A DNA stretch of 64,000 bases. Source: Acinetobacter sp. ANC 3813 (GTDB lineage Bacteria > Pseudomonadota > Gammaproteobacteria > Pseudomonadales > Moraxellaceae). This document shows positions 27,592 through 36,901 of this stretch, piece by piece (the stretch's first letter is position 1; every line of letters starts with the position of its first letter). A program made the position numbers and the translations under genes. The DNA lies in assembly GCF_002135435.1 (NCBI RefSeq), contig NZ_NEGK01000007.1, forward strand, positions 1 through 64,000, read 5' to 3'. The notes under the pieces were generated by a model that searched no databases, was not told where the DNA came from, and saw only the letters and a list, made by a program, of their open reading frames with translations.

Positions 27592-28755
27592 ATGACTGCT
27601 CCCCTACCCAAAGCCCCGATTAACTGGATTGCTGTATTCGCTCTGATATTCTTGCCAATTGTGGCAATGATTGCAATTCCGTTATATGCCTACCATCATG
27701 ATTTCAGCTTAGCTGCCTGGATCAGCATGTTCGTATTGCTGGGCGTCAGCAGTTTGGGCATCACAGCAGGCTACCACCGTTTATGGGCGCACCGCGCTTA
27801 TGAAGCGACGCTGCCTTTGCAAATTATTTTAATGATTATGGGCACTTTTGCCGTTCAAAACAGCATTCTGTTTTGGGCTTCAGGCCACCGTACCCATCAC
27901 CGCCATGTCGATGATGTAGACCATGACCCGTACTCAATTAATCGTGGTTTTTGGTTCGCGCATATTGGCTGGATGCTTCGTGACTATAAGTCAGGTGGCG
28001 CCAACTATAAAAATGCTCCCGATTTATTAAACAATAAATTGGTGATGTTCCAAGACAAATACTATGTGCCTTTAGTTATTGCAGTACATGCTGGTATTTT
28101 ACTGCCAATTGGTTGGGCTGTTGGCGATGTTTGGGGCGTATTACTCTTAGGCGGCCTTGTACGTCTAATTCTAAGCCACCATGTGACATTCTTTATTAAC
28201 TCACTGTGCCACATGTGGGGTTCACGTCCGTATACCGACGAAAACACCGCGCGTGACAACTTTGTGCTAGCGATTGCGACTTGGGGTGAGGGTTATCACA
28301 ACTATCACCACATTTTCCAATATGACTACCGCAATGGTGTGAAATGGTGGCAGTACGACCCAACTAAGTGGCTGATCTGGACTTGCTCTAAACTCGGCTT
28401 AGCCAAAAATCTGCGCCGCATTCCAAGCTTCAATATCAAAAAAGCGGAATTGGCCATGAAATTTAAATATGCCGAGCAAGATTTAGCGGTATATGGCCTA
28501 AATGTTTCTGACGATGTTGCTAACGTGAAACAGCGTATTTCTCAGGAATATGAAGCCTTTTCTCAAACATTGAACGACTGGGCTAAACTGAAAGAACAGG
28601 AAATTCAAGCGAAGAAAACAGCTGTAGCTGAAAAAATCCATCAAATGGATGACAAGCTGAAAGTAGAATTCCAGCTGGTTGAGCAGCGCCTGTCGCATCA
28701 CCGCCAAACATTAAATCTGCTGGTGAGCAACTTTAAAAAGAAAACTGCCAACTAA
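27592..28755 (+). CDS. acyl-CoA/acyl-lipid delta-9 fatty acid desaturase
   Basis: Membrane di-iron desaturase that puts a double bond in acyl chains. The 387-aa protein has the three histidine boxes HRLWAH, HRTHHRH and HNYHH, four hydrophobic segments and, unusually long, a C-terminal Lys/Glu coiled-coil tail (about residues 290-387). A GGAG stands just before the ATG. It is transcribed alone and ends at a terminator. The exact substrate is not visible. Confidence 0.93.
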   Translation: MTAPLPKAPINWIAVFALIFLPIVAMIAIPLYAYHHDFSLAAWISMFVLLGVSSLGITAGYHRLWAHRAYEATLPLQIILMIMGTFAVQNSILFWASGHRTHHRHVDDVDHDPYSINRGFWFAHIGWMLRDYKSGGANYKNAPDLLNNKLVMFQDKYYVPLVIAVHAGILLPIGWAVGDVWGVLLLGGLVRLILSHHVTFFINSLCHMWGSRPYTDENTARDNFVLAIATWGEGYHNYHHIFQYDYRNGVKWWQYDPTKWLIWTCSKLGLAKNLRRIPSFNIKKAELAMKFKYAEQDLAVYGLNVSDDVANVKQRISQEYEAFSQTLNDWAKLKEQEIQAKKTAVAEKIHQMDDKLKVEFQLVEQRLSHHRQTLNLLVSNFKKKTAN

Positions 28756-28779
28756 TTTAACTGTTAATCTAAGTATATA

Positions 28780-28808
28780 AAAAAGCCCCCGATGGGGCTT
28801 TTTTTTTG
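28780..28808 (+). terminator. rho-independent terminator after the desaturase gene
   Basis: Stem AAAGCCCC / GGGGCTTT with a CGAT loop and a long T run. Confidence 0.88.
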
Positions 28809-28859
28809 TTTGAAATTCAGGATACATATAAAGATCAAAACATATGACAGCTTAACTTT

Positions 28860-29189
28860 ATGGAAATGCATAATATCCCTTTTGGAACAACCAACTGGGA
28901 TGACATTGAAACTGAACGTTTTGAAGGTGAAAATGGTTTTGCTATTTGGCGTACGCAGCGCTTTGGCACCATCCGCTCTAGAATCGTAGAATATTCTCCT
29001 GGCTACATGGCCGACCATTGGTGCAACAAAGGCCATATTCTGTTTTGTTTAGAAGGCCAACTGCATACAGAGCTCAAAGACGGCCGTGTATTTACCCTGA
29101 AAGCTGGCATGAGCTATCAAGTGGCAGACAATACCGAGCCGCACCGCTCCTACTCAGACATTGGCGCACGTCTATTTATCGTGGATTAA
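28860..29189 (+). CDS. DHCW-motif cupin-fold protein
   Basis: 109-aa single-domain cupin. The DHWCNKGH segment (about residues 53-60) is a permuted form of the DHCW motif for which this small family is named, and is followed by the beta pattern ILFCLEGQLHTELKDGR and the second cupin motif region. It has no signal peptide. The function of the family is not known. The start is the ATG at 28860, with a second ATG two codons later also possible. Confidence 0.8.
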   Translation: MEMHNIPFGTTNWDDIETERFEGENGFAIWRTQRFGTIRSRIVEYSPGYMADHWCNKGHILFCLEGQLHTELKDGRVFTLKAGMSYQVADNTEPHRSYSDIGARLFIVD

Positions 29190-29314
29190 TACGCTTCAAA
29201 CAATAGCATTGAATAGCTGCAACAATAGCAATAACGATTTACTGCAGATTTGACGTACATCGCCATCTGCAACTTTGCTATAGTTTCCGCATACTCAGTT
29301 TCTGCCGCACGCTT

Positions 29315-30760
29315 ATGCATTTCAATCCACGCTACAACGCTTTACCGCCTCGTCTTTACCATCATCAGCAGCCTGTTCCACTAAAAGGTGCGAAAGCAGG
29401 GCATTTTAATCAGGCCCTAGCCGACGAATTGCAATGGTCGGCAGAAGATCAAAATGCGTGGGTTGAAATCTGCAGCGGTCAAAAAACCTTTGCAGAATTT
29501 ACACCTTTGGCTATGGTCTATGCAGGCCATCAATTTGGACAATGGGCCGGCCAATTGGGCGATGGACGCGGCTTATTGATTGCGCAAATAGTAGATAAAC
29601 ATGGGCAAACCATTGATCTTCATCTCAAAGGCGCCGGCTCTACGCCCTACTCACGCATGGGCGATGGACGTGCAGTACTACGCTCGACTATTCGTGAATA
29701 TTTGGCAGGACATGCGCTGAACAGCTTAGGCGTTGCATCCAGCAATGCAGTGGGTTTCACCAGCTCTGAGCAAGGCGTACAGCGTGAAAAACTGGAACTG
29801 GGCGCGATGATGCTGCGTACATCAGACTGTCATATCCGTTTAGGGCATTTTGAATGGATCAATCAATATCAGGGTGATCAACTGCCTGAATTCACGCAAA
29901 AATGTATTGAGTGGCATTATCCCGAATGTCTTGACGCTGAACAGCCGATTTTAGCTTTTGCCACCAAAGTCATTCAGCGTACCGCAGTGATGATTGCCAA
30001 ATGGCAGCTGATTGGCTTTGCGCATGGCGTGATGAATACCGATAACCTGAATATTACGGGTTCAACCTTGGACTTCGGCCCTTATGGCTTTATGGAACGT
30101 TTCCGTCCAAATTGGATTAACAACCATTCGGATTACCAAGGCCGCTATACCTATCAGCAGCAGCCGAGTATCGGTCATTGGAACCTCTGGCAATGGCTGA
30201 ATAACTTAGTGCCGCTCTGCCCTGCAGGTTATGACAAAGAACAATGGAAAGACGATTTAGCCCAATGCTTAGAGCATTATGAGCCGACTTTCTTAGAGCA
30301 TTATAAAATGGGCTTAGCTCAGAAAATGGGCCTGCCAAGTTTTCATAAAGACAGCTTTGACTGCGCCATGGCCTTTTTGCGCATTCTGCAAAGTGAGCAG
30401 CTAGATTACACACAAAGCTTTATCCGTCTGCAAAATCATGCATATGAAGCCATTAAAGATGACTGCCTTGACCGCCGCGCCTTTGAAATTTTCTTAACAC
30501 AATACGAAAGCATCCGTGCGAATCAAGATACGACTGAACTTGATACTGAAATGGCACAAGCCAATCCGCAATATATCTTGCGCAATCACATGGCGCAAAA
30601 GGCGATTGAGCTTGCTGAACGTAATGATTTTTCAGAAGTTGAGCGTTTGTTTACTTTGCTGAGCCAGCCATTTAGCAAACAGCCTGAACTCGAAAATGCT
30701 GCCGACTTAGGCCCGCTGCCAAGTGATGTGCCCGAAGTGATGGTGAGCTGCTCGTCTTAA
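29315..30760 (+). CDS. selO: protein adenylyltransferase SelO
   Basis: Pseudokinase-fold enzyme that transfers AMP from ATP to protein side chains, linked to redox stress. The 481-aa protein carries YAGHQFGQWAGQLGDGRG, the LHLKGAGSTPYSRMGDGRAVLRS block and the metal-binding GVMNTDNLNITG with DFGPYGF. The end is CSS, where the antepenultimate Cys stands at the selenocysteine position of eukaryotic SelO. Three DnaA boxes lie just after its stop. Confidence 0.95.
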   Translation: MHFNPRYNALPPRLYHHQQPVPLKGAKAGHFNQALADELQWSAEDQNAWVEICSGQKTFAEFTPLAMVYAGHQFGQWAGQLGDGRGLLIAQIVDKHGQTIDLHLKGAGSTPYSRMGDGRAVLRSTIREYLAGHALNSLGVASSNAVGFTSSEQGVQREKLELGAMMLRTSDCHIRLGHFEWINQYQGDQLPEFTQKCIEWHYPECLDAEQPILAFATKVIQRTAVMIAKWQLIGFAHGVMNTDNLNITGSTLDFGPYGFMERFRPNWINNHSDYQGRYTYQQQPSIGHWNLWQWLNNLVPLCPAGYDKEQWKDDLAQCLEHYEPTFLEHYKMGLAQKMGLPSFHKDSFDCAMAFLRILQSEQLDYTQSFIRLQNHAYEAIKDDCLDRRAFEIFLTQYESIRANQDTTELDTEMAQANPQYILRNHMAQKAIELAERNDFSEVERLFTLLSQPFSKQPELENAADLGPLPSDVPEVMVSCSS

Positions 30761-30764
30761 ACAT

Positions 30765-30825
30765 TTATCCACAAATCCACACTTCAATCGGGTCAAAATT
30801 GTGGATAATTTAAACATTATCCACA
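30765..30825. promoter_or_regulatory. cluster of three perfect DnaA boxes
   Basis: TTATCCACA occurs at 30765-30773 (plus), 30800-30808 (minus) and 30817-30825 (plus), all exact matches to the strong DnaA box, inside a 61-bp AT-rich stretch. The first starts 5 nt after the selO stop and the last ends 47 nt before the L,D-transpeptidase start. It could be a DnaA-titrating or DnaA-reactivating site, or DnaA control of the downstream gene. Confidence 0.75.
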
Positions 30826-30872
30826 ATGTCGAAATGTATGCGCTGTAAAAGCAGTTCATCTTCTACATTACA

Positions 30873-31478
30873 ATGACAAGAAAAAATATCACGATCTTTA
30901 GTTTCGCTATCCTCGTCTGTATTGTCGTAGCCTACTTTGCCTATCAAAAATTTGAAAAGTATCTACCTACACCTGCCAATGCACTGGCCTTTCCACCTGA
31001 ATTAAGCGATGCACAAATTCAAAAAATTCGCACAGAAACGCCGATCGACAATATTCAGGTACATAAAGCTCAGCGCTATTTGCAATTAAAACATCAGGAT
31101 CAAGTCATCCGCCATTACCCAATCCGTCTGGGTTTTCAACCGCTTGGACATAAAGTTCAAGAAGGTGATGGCAAAACGCCTGAAGGCACTTATCGTATAG
31201 ATTGGCGCAATGCGCAAAGCGCGTTCTATAAATCGCTACATATTTCCTATCCCAATCTAGCCGATCGGCAGAAAGCTGCGCAGCTGGGTGTTTCCGCAGG
31301 CGGCGATATTATGATTCATGGTTCTGCGACCAGTTTACAGATGAAAGCTGCTCCTCAGCTTATGACGTATTTTCCGCAAAAAGATTGGACTTGGGGCTGT
31401 ATTGCAGTGCGTAATATTGATATGGATGAAATTTGGCAATTAGTGAATAATGATACCGTTATTCATATTCATCCTTAG
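30873..31478 (+). CDS. L,D-transpeptidase (YkuD) family protein
   Basis: 201-aa protein with an N-terminal transmembrane anchor (IFSFAILVCIVVAYFAY) and a periplasmic YkuD domain: GDGKTPEGTYRI, IMIHGSAT and the catalytic TWGCIAVRN with its nucleophilic Cys. It forms or exchanges 3-3 crosslinks or attaches groups to peptidoglycan. It resembles the short YafK-like members more than the large Ldts. Its promoter region contains the DnaA box cluster. Confidence 0.88.
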   Translation: MTRKNITIFSFAILVCIVVAYFAYQKFEKYLPTPANALAFPPELSDAQIQKIRTETPIDNIQVHKAQRYLQLKHQDQVIRHYPIRLGFQPLGHKVQEGDGKTPEGTYRIDWRNAQSAFYKSLHISYPNLADRQKAAQLGVSAGGDIMIHGSATSLQMKAAPQLMTYFPQKDWTWGCIAVRNIDMDEIWQLVNNDTVIHIHP

Positions 31479-31513
31479 GCTTTAACGCTCAGGCTTAATT
31501 TTGGTTATCTCTT

Positions 31514-31885
31514 ATGATTGCATTACACGCTGCAGCTGCTAAGTCGGCCTTAGCCCTGCCTGAAACCACGTGCAGCCAGCCTTTTGGTGAAGGCTGTGAT
31601 GTGTTTAAGGTGCTGGATAAGGTTTTTATGCTGAGTTTTCATTTAGAAGGCAAAGCAGCCATCAATTTAAAAGTGCTGCCAGACAATGGCTCAATGCTTA
31701 GAGATATTTATCCCTTTATTCGTGCGGGCTGGCATATGAATAAGCAGCATTGGATTTCTGTTTTTACAGACGAAGAGTTGGAAGAAGAACTGCTGCAGGA
31801 TTTGGTACTGAATTCTTATGAATTGGTGGTGTCAAAGCTAAATAAGGGACAACGGCAGAGGATTGAGTTGCTGAGAAGTGTTTAG
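31514..31885 (+). CDS. MmcQ/YjbR family protein
   Basis: 123-aa small protein of the YjbR (CyaY-like fold) family, predicted DNA-binding. Family features include the start (SALALPETTCSQPFGEGCDVFKV), INLKVLP, and AGWHMNKQHWISV followed by a helical C terminus. It lies 36 nt after the L,D-transpeptidase gene and may be co-transcribed. No precise role is known. Confidence 0.82.
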   Translation: MIALHAAAAKSALALPETTCSQPFGEGCDVFKVLDKVFMLSFHLEGKAAINLKVLPDNGSMLRDIYPFIRAGWHMNKQHWISVFTDEELEEELLQDLVLNSYELVVSKLNKGQRQRIELLRSV

Positions 31886-31983
31886 ATTTATTGCTCGTCC
31901 CTTACTATCAGATCGATGTTACGAATTTCGTATAATCGCTATTATGTTAAATTGCCGTAAGAACTTTAATGCGATAGAGCAGA

Positions 31984-32409
31984 ATGTATATGCAAAATAA
32001 GCTTGATAACATTATTCAAGAATTAAAAGAACTATCTGGGAATAGTCGTCTAAACATAGAGTTACCTGATGATATTTTCATATCTGCTTATGAACGAAAA
32101 ATAGGTTTTATTTTTCCAAAAGATTATAAAAAAGTTTTGAAAGAGATTAGCAATATCTTCTATGGAACAATTGAATTAGCGTCTCTTACAGATGAGGAAG
32201 AATACTATCGAGGGCTATCTCAGATATTAAATGATGCTAGGGAGCAAGGTCTGCCAGAAGATTGGCTACCTATTTGTGAAGATAACGGTAGTTATTATTG
32301 CCTATCTCCTAATCATAAAATTAGATATTGGACAGCAGATGGATATAGCGATGAGCAGTGGGAAGATTTAGCAGATTGGATCAAGCAAGTTTGGATAGAT
32401 GGCAATTAA
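31984..32409 (+). CDS. orphan SMI1/KNR4 (SUKH) domain protein
   Basis: 141-aa acidic protein of the SUKH superfamily: the LPDDIFISAYERKIGFIFPKDY segment and the late WLPICEDNGSYYCLSP block with YWTADGYSDEQW are typical. In bacteria such proteins are mostly immunity proteins for polymorphic toxins. No toxin gene lies beside it. The region (31890-32610) is distinctly AT-richer than its neighbours, which suggests arrival by transfer. The start could be the ATG at 31984 or the one at 31990. Confidence 0.78.
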   Translation: MYMQNKLDNIIQELKELSGNSRLNIELPDDIFISAYERKIGFIFPKDYKKVLKEISNIFYGTIELASLTDEEEYYRGLSQILNDAREQGLPEDWLPICEDNGSYYCLSPNHKIRYWTADGYSDEQWEDLADWIKQVWIDGN

Positions 32410-32617
32410 GAATTTCTAAAATTAACATAGTACACGTTATACGAAATAATTTATTTTATCCAATACAAATCACCACCTTATAAAAAACGCTATAGAATTC
32501 AGTGTACTAGATCAGCTTTTATATGAATATTCTCTAAATTGGCTTATTTTGTCAGAATTTTTCAAAAACATTCTTTAGCGGCAGTAAACAAAGTCTCGTC
32601 CCTAAGCCTTCATGGTA

Positions 32618-33973
32618 TTAAACCTTCTTTGCTTGCATCACTTTAAACAGCACATACAACAGTAAAATCCATACTGGCTGCATCAGCACCGACAGCATAA
32701 AGCCCTGACTCCACATAATGTACAAAATCATCAGCATGAACACTAATACAAAGTAGTTGGTGAACGGCGCAAATAAAGCAGGAAACTTCGTCAGTATGCC
32801 CTGCTGCTGCATCGCTTTTCTAAACTTCAAATGAATCAAGCTGATTAACATCCAATTCAGCACCGCAGCGCTCACCACGATATAAATCAAATAACTCAAT
32901 GCTTTTTCAGGCACGAAATAATTCAGCAGCACACAGCCAAAAATCAGCAAGGCAGAAAATAATACGGCTGCCACAGGTGTCCCTTGTTGATTGACCTGTT
33001 TAAACTCTTTGGGTGCATTGCCCTGCTCCGCCAAACCGAGCAGCATACGGCTATTGGCATACATACCACTGTTGCAGACCGAAACTGCCGCCGTCAAAAT
33101 AATAAAGTTCAGCAAATGCGCCGCCCAATCAATGCCGATTTGATTGAAAATCATCACAAACGGGCTATGGTCTAAACCGCCAAGTTTCAACTGATTCCAC
33201 GGCACCAGCGACAGCAGTACCGCCAAGGAACAGATATAAAATAAGAACACGCGGATCACAGTTTGGTTTACCGCTTTCGGGATGTTCTGATCGGGGTTTT
33301 CAGTTTCAGCTGCCGCCATGCTGATCAATTCAATGCCGCCAAAAGCAAACATCATAAAGGCCAGCATATAAAATAAGCCTTCAAAACCATGCGGGAAAAA
33401 ACCGCCATGCGCCCACAAATTACTGATCGAAGCGGTTGAATCTGCCCCTGCTGTAAACAGCAGATACACACCAAAAATAATCATGGCAATAATCGCCACA
33501 ACCTTAATCAACGACAGCCAAAATTCAGATTCTGCATACAGTTTTACATTGGCTAAGTTGGCTAGCGTAATGACTGCAAAAAACACCAGAACCGAAACCC
33601 AAGCAGGCACATGCGGCCACCAGTAATTGACATATTTACCAATCGCAGTCAGCTCGGTCATTACCACTAAAATGTACAGAATCCAATAATTCCAGCCCGT
33701 TAAAAAGCCCGCAAATTTGCCCCAATACTTAAAGGCAAAATGACTGAATGAACCTGTCACCGGCTCTTGTACAATCATCTCACCGAGTTGACGCATAATT
33801 AGAAATGCAATCAAGCCGCCAATCAAATAGCCCAAAATAATCGATGGCCCAGCCGACTCAATAATATGCGCAGAGCCTAAAAAAAGCCCTGTGCCTATTG
33901 CTCCGCCCATTGCGATCAGCTGAATATGGCGGTTCTTTAATCGGCGCTGCAGTTGAGGCATTTCGCTGCTCAC
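32618..33973 (-). CDS. aromatic amino acid permease, AroP/PheP-like
   Basis: 451-aa APC-family transporter with about 12 transmembrane helices. The first helix motif GGAIGTGLFLGSA, the QLGEMIVQEPVTGSFSHFA segment and the following FLTGWNYWILYILVVMTELTA are close to AroP/PheP proteins, so proton-driven uptake of Phe, Tyr or Trp is the best guess; other amino acids of the family cannot be excluded. It stands alone. Confidence 0.85.
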   Translation of the reverse strand: MSSEMPQLQRRLKNRHIQLIAMGGAIGTGLFLGSAHIIESAGPSIILGYLIGGLIAFLIMRQLGEMIVQEPVTGSFSHFAFKYWGKFAGFLTGWNYWILYILVVMTELTAIGKYVNYWWPHVPAWVSVLVFFAVITLANLANVKLYAESEFWLSLIKVVAIIAMIIFGVYLLFTAGADSTASISNLWAHGGFFPHGFEGLFYMLAFMMFAFGGIELISMAAAETENPDQNIPKAVNQTVIRVFLFYICSLAVLLSLVPWNQLKLGGLDHSPFVMIFNQIGIDWAAHLLNFIILTAAVSVCNSGMYANSRMLLGLAEQGNAPKEFKQVNQQGTPVAAVLFSALLIFGCVLLNYFVPEKALSYLIYIVVSAAVLNWMLISLIHLKFRKAMQQQGILTKFPALFAPFTNYFVLVFMLMILYIMWSQGFMLSVLMQPVWILLLYVLFKVMQAKKV

Positions 33974-34115
33974 AACACATTCTCATCTTATAAAAAAGTG
34001 GATTGTAGCCTGTGCAGCTCTTTGCAGCCAAATATTCATGGACAATTGCTGTATGAGCAGCAAATGATGCTGATAAAATCAGACCTCAAATCTGGCCATA
34101 CCTTCAACCGCATCT

Positions 34116-34817
34116 ATGAATCAGCAACACTTATCAATGGTTTTAATTCCTGGATTTATGCTGGATGAATCCTTGTGGGATAAAGTCATACCAAAATTTC
34201 CGCACACGTGGAATAACTTTAGAGCAAGTTTAAAACACGGTCAAACGATTGAAGAAATTGCGAAACATATCCTGCACAATGCCCCGCCACGCTTTGTCTT
34301 GGTGGGTTTTTCACTAGGCGGTTATATTGCCAGAACCATTGCACAGAAATATCCTGAACGTATTTCTGCACTCATCTTAGTGGCAAGCTCTTTACGGCCT
34401 GATAGTGAAAAGCAGAAGCAGTTAAAAATCGCGGCCATTCAAGCTGCATCGGCAGGCACTTTTCATGGCTTGAGCAAAACAGCGATTGCCAAATCACTAC
34501 ACCCAAACCATGCGGACAATCGGCAGCTGATTCAACGCATTCAAGGTATGGGGGAAAATCTTGGATTTGAAAGATTTAAAGTGCAGTCCTTATTAAACCG
34601 TAGCAATATTCGCAGCGATGCCATTCAGTGCCCAACACTGATTATTTCGGCTGCTCAAGATCGGCTGCGTTCACTAGATGAAGCGCAGGAGCTGCATCAA
34701 TCCATAGCACACAGTCAACTTGATACCATTGAAAATACGGGTCATATGATTCCATTAAAACAGCCAGAAGCTTTAGCCGACAGCATGCTGAAGTGGCTGA
34801 ATACATTGCGCCTTTAA
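34116..34817 (+). CDS. alpha/beta-fold hydrolase
   Basis: 233-aa soluble protein with the nucleophile elbow GFSLGG (Ser in LVGFSLGGYIAR), a probable acid in SAAQDRLRS and a late catalytic His in NTGHMIPL. The N-terminal oxyanion loop lies in LIPGFMLDESLW. It resembles the MhpC-like esterase or lipase branch. Substrate unknown; it starts right after a spacer divergent from the AroP-like gene. Confidence 0.83.
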   Translation: MNQQHLSMVLIPGFMLDESLWDKVIPKFPHTWNNFRASLKHGQTIEEIAKHILHNAPPRFVLVGFSLGGYIARTIAQKYPERISALILVASSLRPDSEKQKQLKIAAIQAASAGTFHGLSKTAIAKSLHPNHADNRQLIQRIQGMGENLGFERFKVQSLLNRSNIRSDAIQCPTLIISAAQDRLRSLDEAQELHQSIAHSQLDTIENTGHMIPLKQPEALADSMLKWLNTLRL

Positions 34818-34821
34818 ATAT

Positions 34822-34851
34822 AAACAGCCCTCAATTGAGAGCTGTTTATAG
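34822..34851 (+). terminator. weak hairpin after the alpha/beta hydrolase gene
   Basis: Palindromic stretch AAACAGCCCTCAATTGAGAG with GCTGTTT closing the stem; no strong T run follows, so termination is uncertain. Confidence 0.5.
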
Positions 34852-34939
34852 CATTCAGTTCGTTTGATGGATGATTGATAGCGAATGCAGTACGTCTAAA
34901 CCTATTCTAATCATTCATACTGCACCGCCATGTAAATCG

Positions 34940-36646
34940 TTATTTACGCTGCGGTACTTCAGCCCACCGTGCATAACTATTCGTGCTTTTCAGCAAAGCG
35001 CCCGCTTGTTTTGCAGCTGCGGGACTATAGTCCTGAGAGAAACTATCTGAATTTTCATCAAAACTCGCACCATCAAATAATGGGAAAGTTCCAGCTTTTT
35101 TCTGAATCACCACATCATCAATCATCCAGCCGCGGAAACCGTTATAAAGTTCATCGACCGTTCTGAATTGGAATTTCAGCTGAACATTGGCCTTGCCTGC
35201 ATATTCATCCAATGAGATCGCTTCTTGCTGAACAGGAGCCGGCGCGAGGTTAAAGCCTAAATTGCTGTATGGAATCGGTGCGCGCTCATATGCAGAGGAT
35301 GGATCTGCCAGCGGGTTTAATCGAGCCAAAGTCTTAAAGCTGTTGCCGCCGTCTGTAGAAACTAAAATATTCATTAAATCAAATCCTTGATTATTTGGAT
35401 TGACCGACTCAATTTCCCACCATGTTTTAAAACTTAAACTCAAAGGCGCCTGATATTGGCTCAGATTAATGGCAGGTGAAATCAATTCTCCCGTATTGTC
35501 ATACTGCGACGTACCGCCATCAAACGCTAGAGCAGTCGATGAATCACTTAAAGCGCCAATAAAGTTGCCATTTACTTTATCACCATACCAATAGGCAACA
35601 CTGCCTTGCAGTGGCTCAGGCACCTTGCCTTGACTTTGGTCATTCGGCGCTAAGCGCACACGCTGATTCACTTGGTTATTACGAATATTGTGACCTTTGT
35701 TCAGCAGCTGCCAATCGACATTGGCCACAGTTGGCTGCGACCTTGTCCATGCATTGCGGGTTGCAGAGTCCGCTTCAAAAGTTTCACGCCATATGGCATC
35801 TGCAGATGCCGTTTCAGGCAGTACTTCAAATTGATAGCCCGATGCAGAAGAAGCAATGACTGTCACTTTTTTGGTCATGCTGTTGAATCCTGCACCGCTA
35901 ATGTTGAGCGTGGCATTTTTCAATGCTTCAAGCAGCGCATTTGATACGTTAAATGAAAGCGTGAAATATCCATTGGCATCGGTAATTGCACTGACAAATG
36001 CGCCATTGGTCGCCGCACCGCCTGACAATGCAACTTGCGCATTCGCTAAAGGCTGGCCTTTAAAAATAACCTGACCAGACAGTGTACCAATCACCGCATC
36101 ACTGACTGGCGCATCGCTTAAAGTCTGACAGTCTTGATCTAAACAGTTGAGGACTACATTCAGCACAATGCCCTTATTGGTATTTTTAGGATGGATCAGA
36201 AATGCCGAAATTGCAGACTGTCCATTTTTAGTGACCAGAATAAAATAGTTTCCAGCAGCCAATTTAGGCAGTTTAACTAAGCCTTGGCTATTAGCTAGAT
36301 AACTTTGGCCTTGGAAAGCTTGCGCTGTAGGCATATTCGCGATTGGCGGAAACAGCTGTTCAGAATCTTCTGCAGTAATTGCGAGTGCCGCTGCTTTTAA
36401 GCTGCCCGCCTGAAGGTTTTGCCATTCGGCTTCACTTAATACCTGTACTGAAGCGCCGCTGAGTGCAATATTATTCACATCTAATAAAGTCAGCTCTTCT
36501 ACGCTTTTTTGCACTAAGGCATCCGATGGCTCAGACGGTCCAGGCTGAGGCGAATCTGGCGCACTATCCCCCCCTCCGCCGCCGCACGCGGCTAACCCCA
36601 TAAAGCTGGCAGTCAGTATTAATTTGGCAAATGCTGTTGTCTTCAT
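34940..36646 (-). CDS. large surface lipoprotein with Ig-like and jelly-roll domains
   Basis: 568-aa lipoprotein: signal with lipobox LAAC (Cys at about 21) followed by a Gly5 stretch and a Pro/Ser linker. Then comes a domain in two parts, including a carboxypeptidase-regulatory-like beta repeat (GQVIFKGQPLANAQVALSG, about 190-270), and a C-terminal half (about 285-540) like the MAM / choice-of-anchor jelly-roll type, with FEADSATRNAW and RGWMIDDVVI. The ATG at 36646 (after GAGGGA) is preferred to a GTG one codon earlier. I could not name a catalytic site; an adhesin or secreted-substrate role is possible. It is a single-gene unit. Confidence 0.7.
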   Translation of the reverse strand: MKTTAFAKLILTASFMGLAACGGGGGDSAPDSPQPGPSEPSDALVQKSVEELTLLDVNNIALSGASVQVLSEAEWQNLQAGSLKAAALAITAEDSEQLFPPIANMPTAQAFQGQSYLANSQGLVKLPKLAAGNYFILVTKNGQSAISAFLIHPKNTNKGIVLNVVLNCLDQDCQTLSDAPVSDAVIGTLSGQVIFKGQPLANAQVALSGGAATNGAFVSAITDANGYFTLSFNVSNALLEALKNATLNISGAGFNSMTKKVTVIASSASGYQFEVLPETASADAIWRETFEADSATRNAWTRSQPTVANVDWQLLNKGHNIRNNQVNQRVRLAPNDQSQGKVPEPLQGSVAYWYGDKVNGNFIGALSDSSTALAFDGGTSQYDNTGELISPAINLSQYQAPLSLSFKTWWEIESVNPNNQGFDLMNILVSTDGGNSFKTLARLNPLADPSSAYERAPIPYSNLGFNLAPAPVQQEAISLDEYAGKANVQLKFQFRTVDELYNGFRGWMIDDVVIQKKAGTFPLFDGASFDENSDSFSQDYSPAAAKQAGALLKSTNSYARWAEVPQRK

Positions 36647-36845
36647 CACGATTCCCTCTAATTCATGGTGTAATTGATCTGTTTAGGCTCAGTTTTCTGG
36701 CTTAATTTTGTTCTTACTCCCGCCGAAATATTAATCTAATTTTTTAAAATGCGCAAATTTCGCATTTTAAATTTATCATTTATATTTACTGGACTTTTAC
36801 ATTATTGACCGTAAATAAAATACTAAAGCAGCTTCAGTTTGCAAT

Positions 36846-36875
36846 AAAAAAGACAGGCTTAAACCTGTCTTTTTA
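36846..36875 (-). terminator. rho-independent terminator after baeR
   Basis: Stem AAAAAGACAGG / CCTGTCTTTTT with a 6-nt loop; on the minus strand a T run follows, 27 nt past the baeR stop. Confidence 0.8.
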
Positions 36876-36901
36876 AAATTAATTATAGTGAACTAAAAAG
36901 A

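Noticed and set aside
30765..30825. Chromosome origin (oriC)
   Set aside because: Only three DnaA boxes, no DUE-like 13-mers found, and no dnaA, dnaN or gidA genes around.
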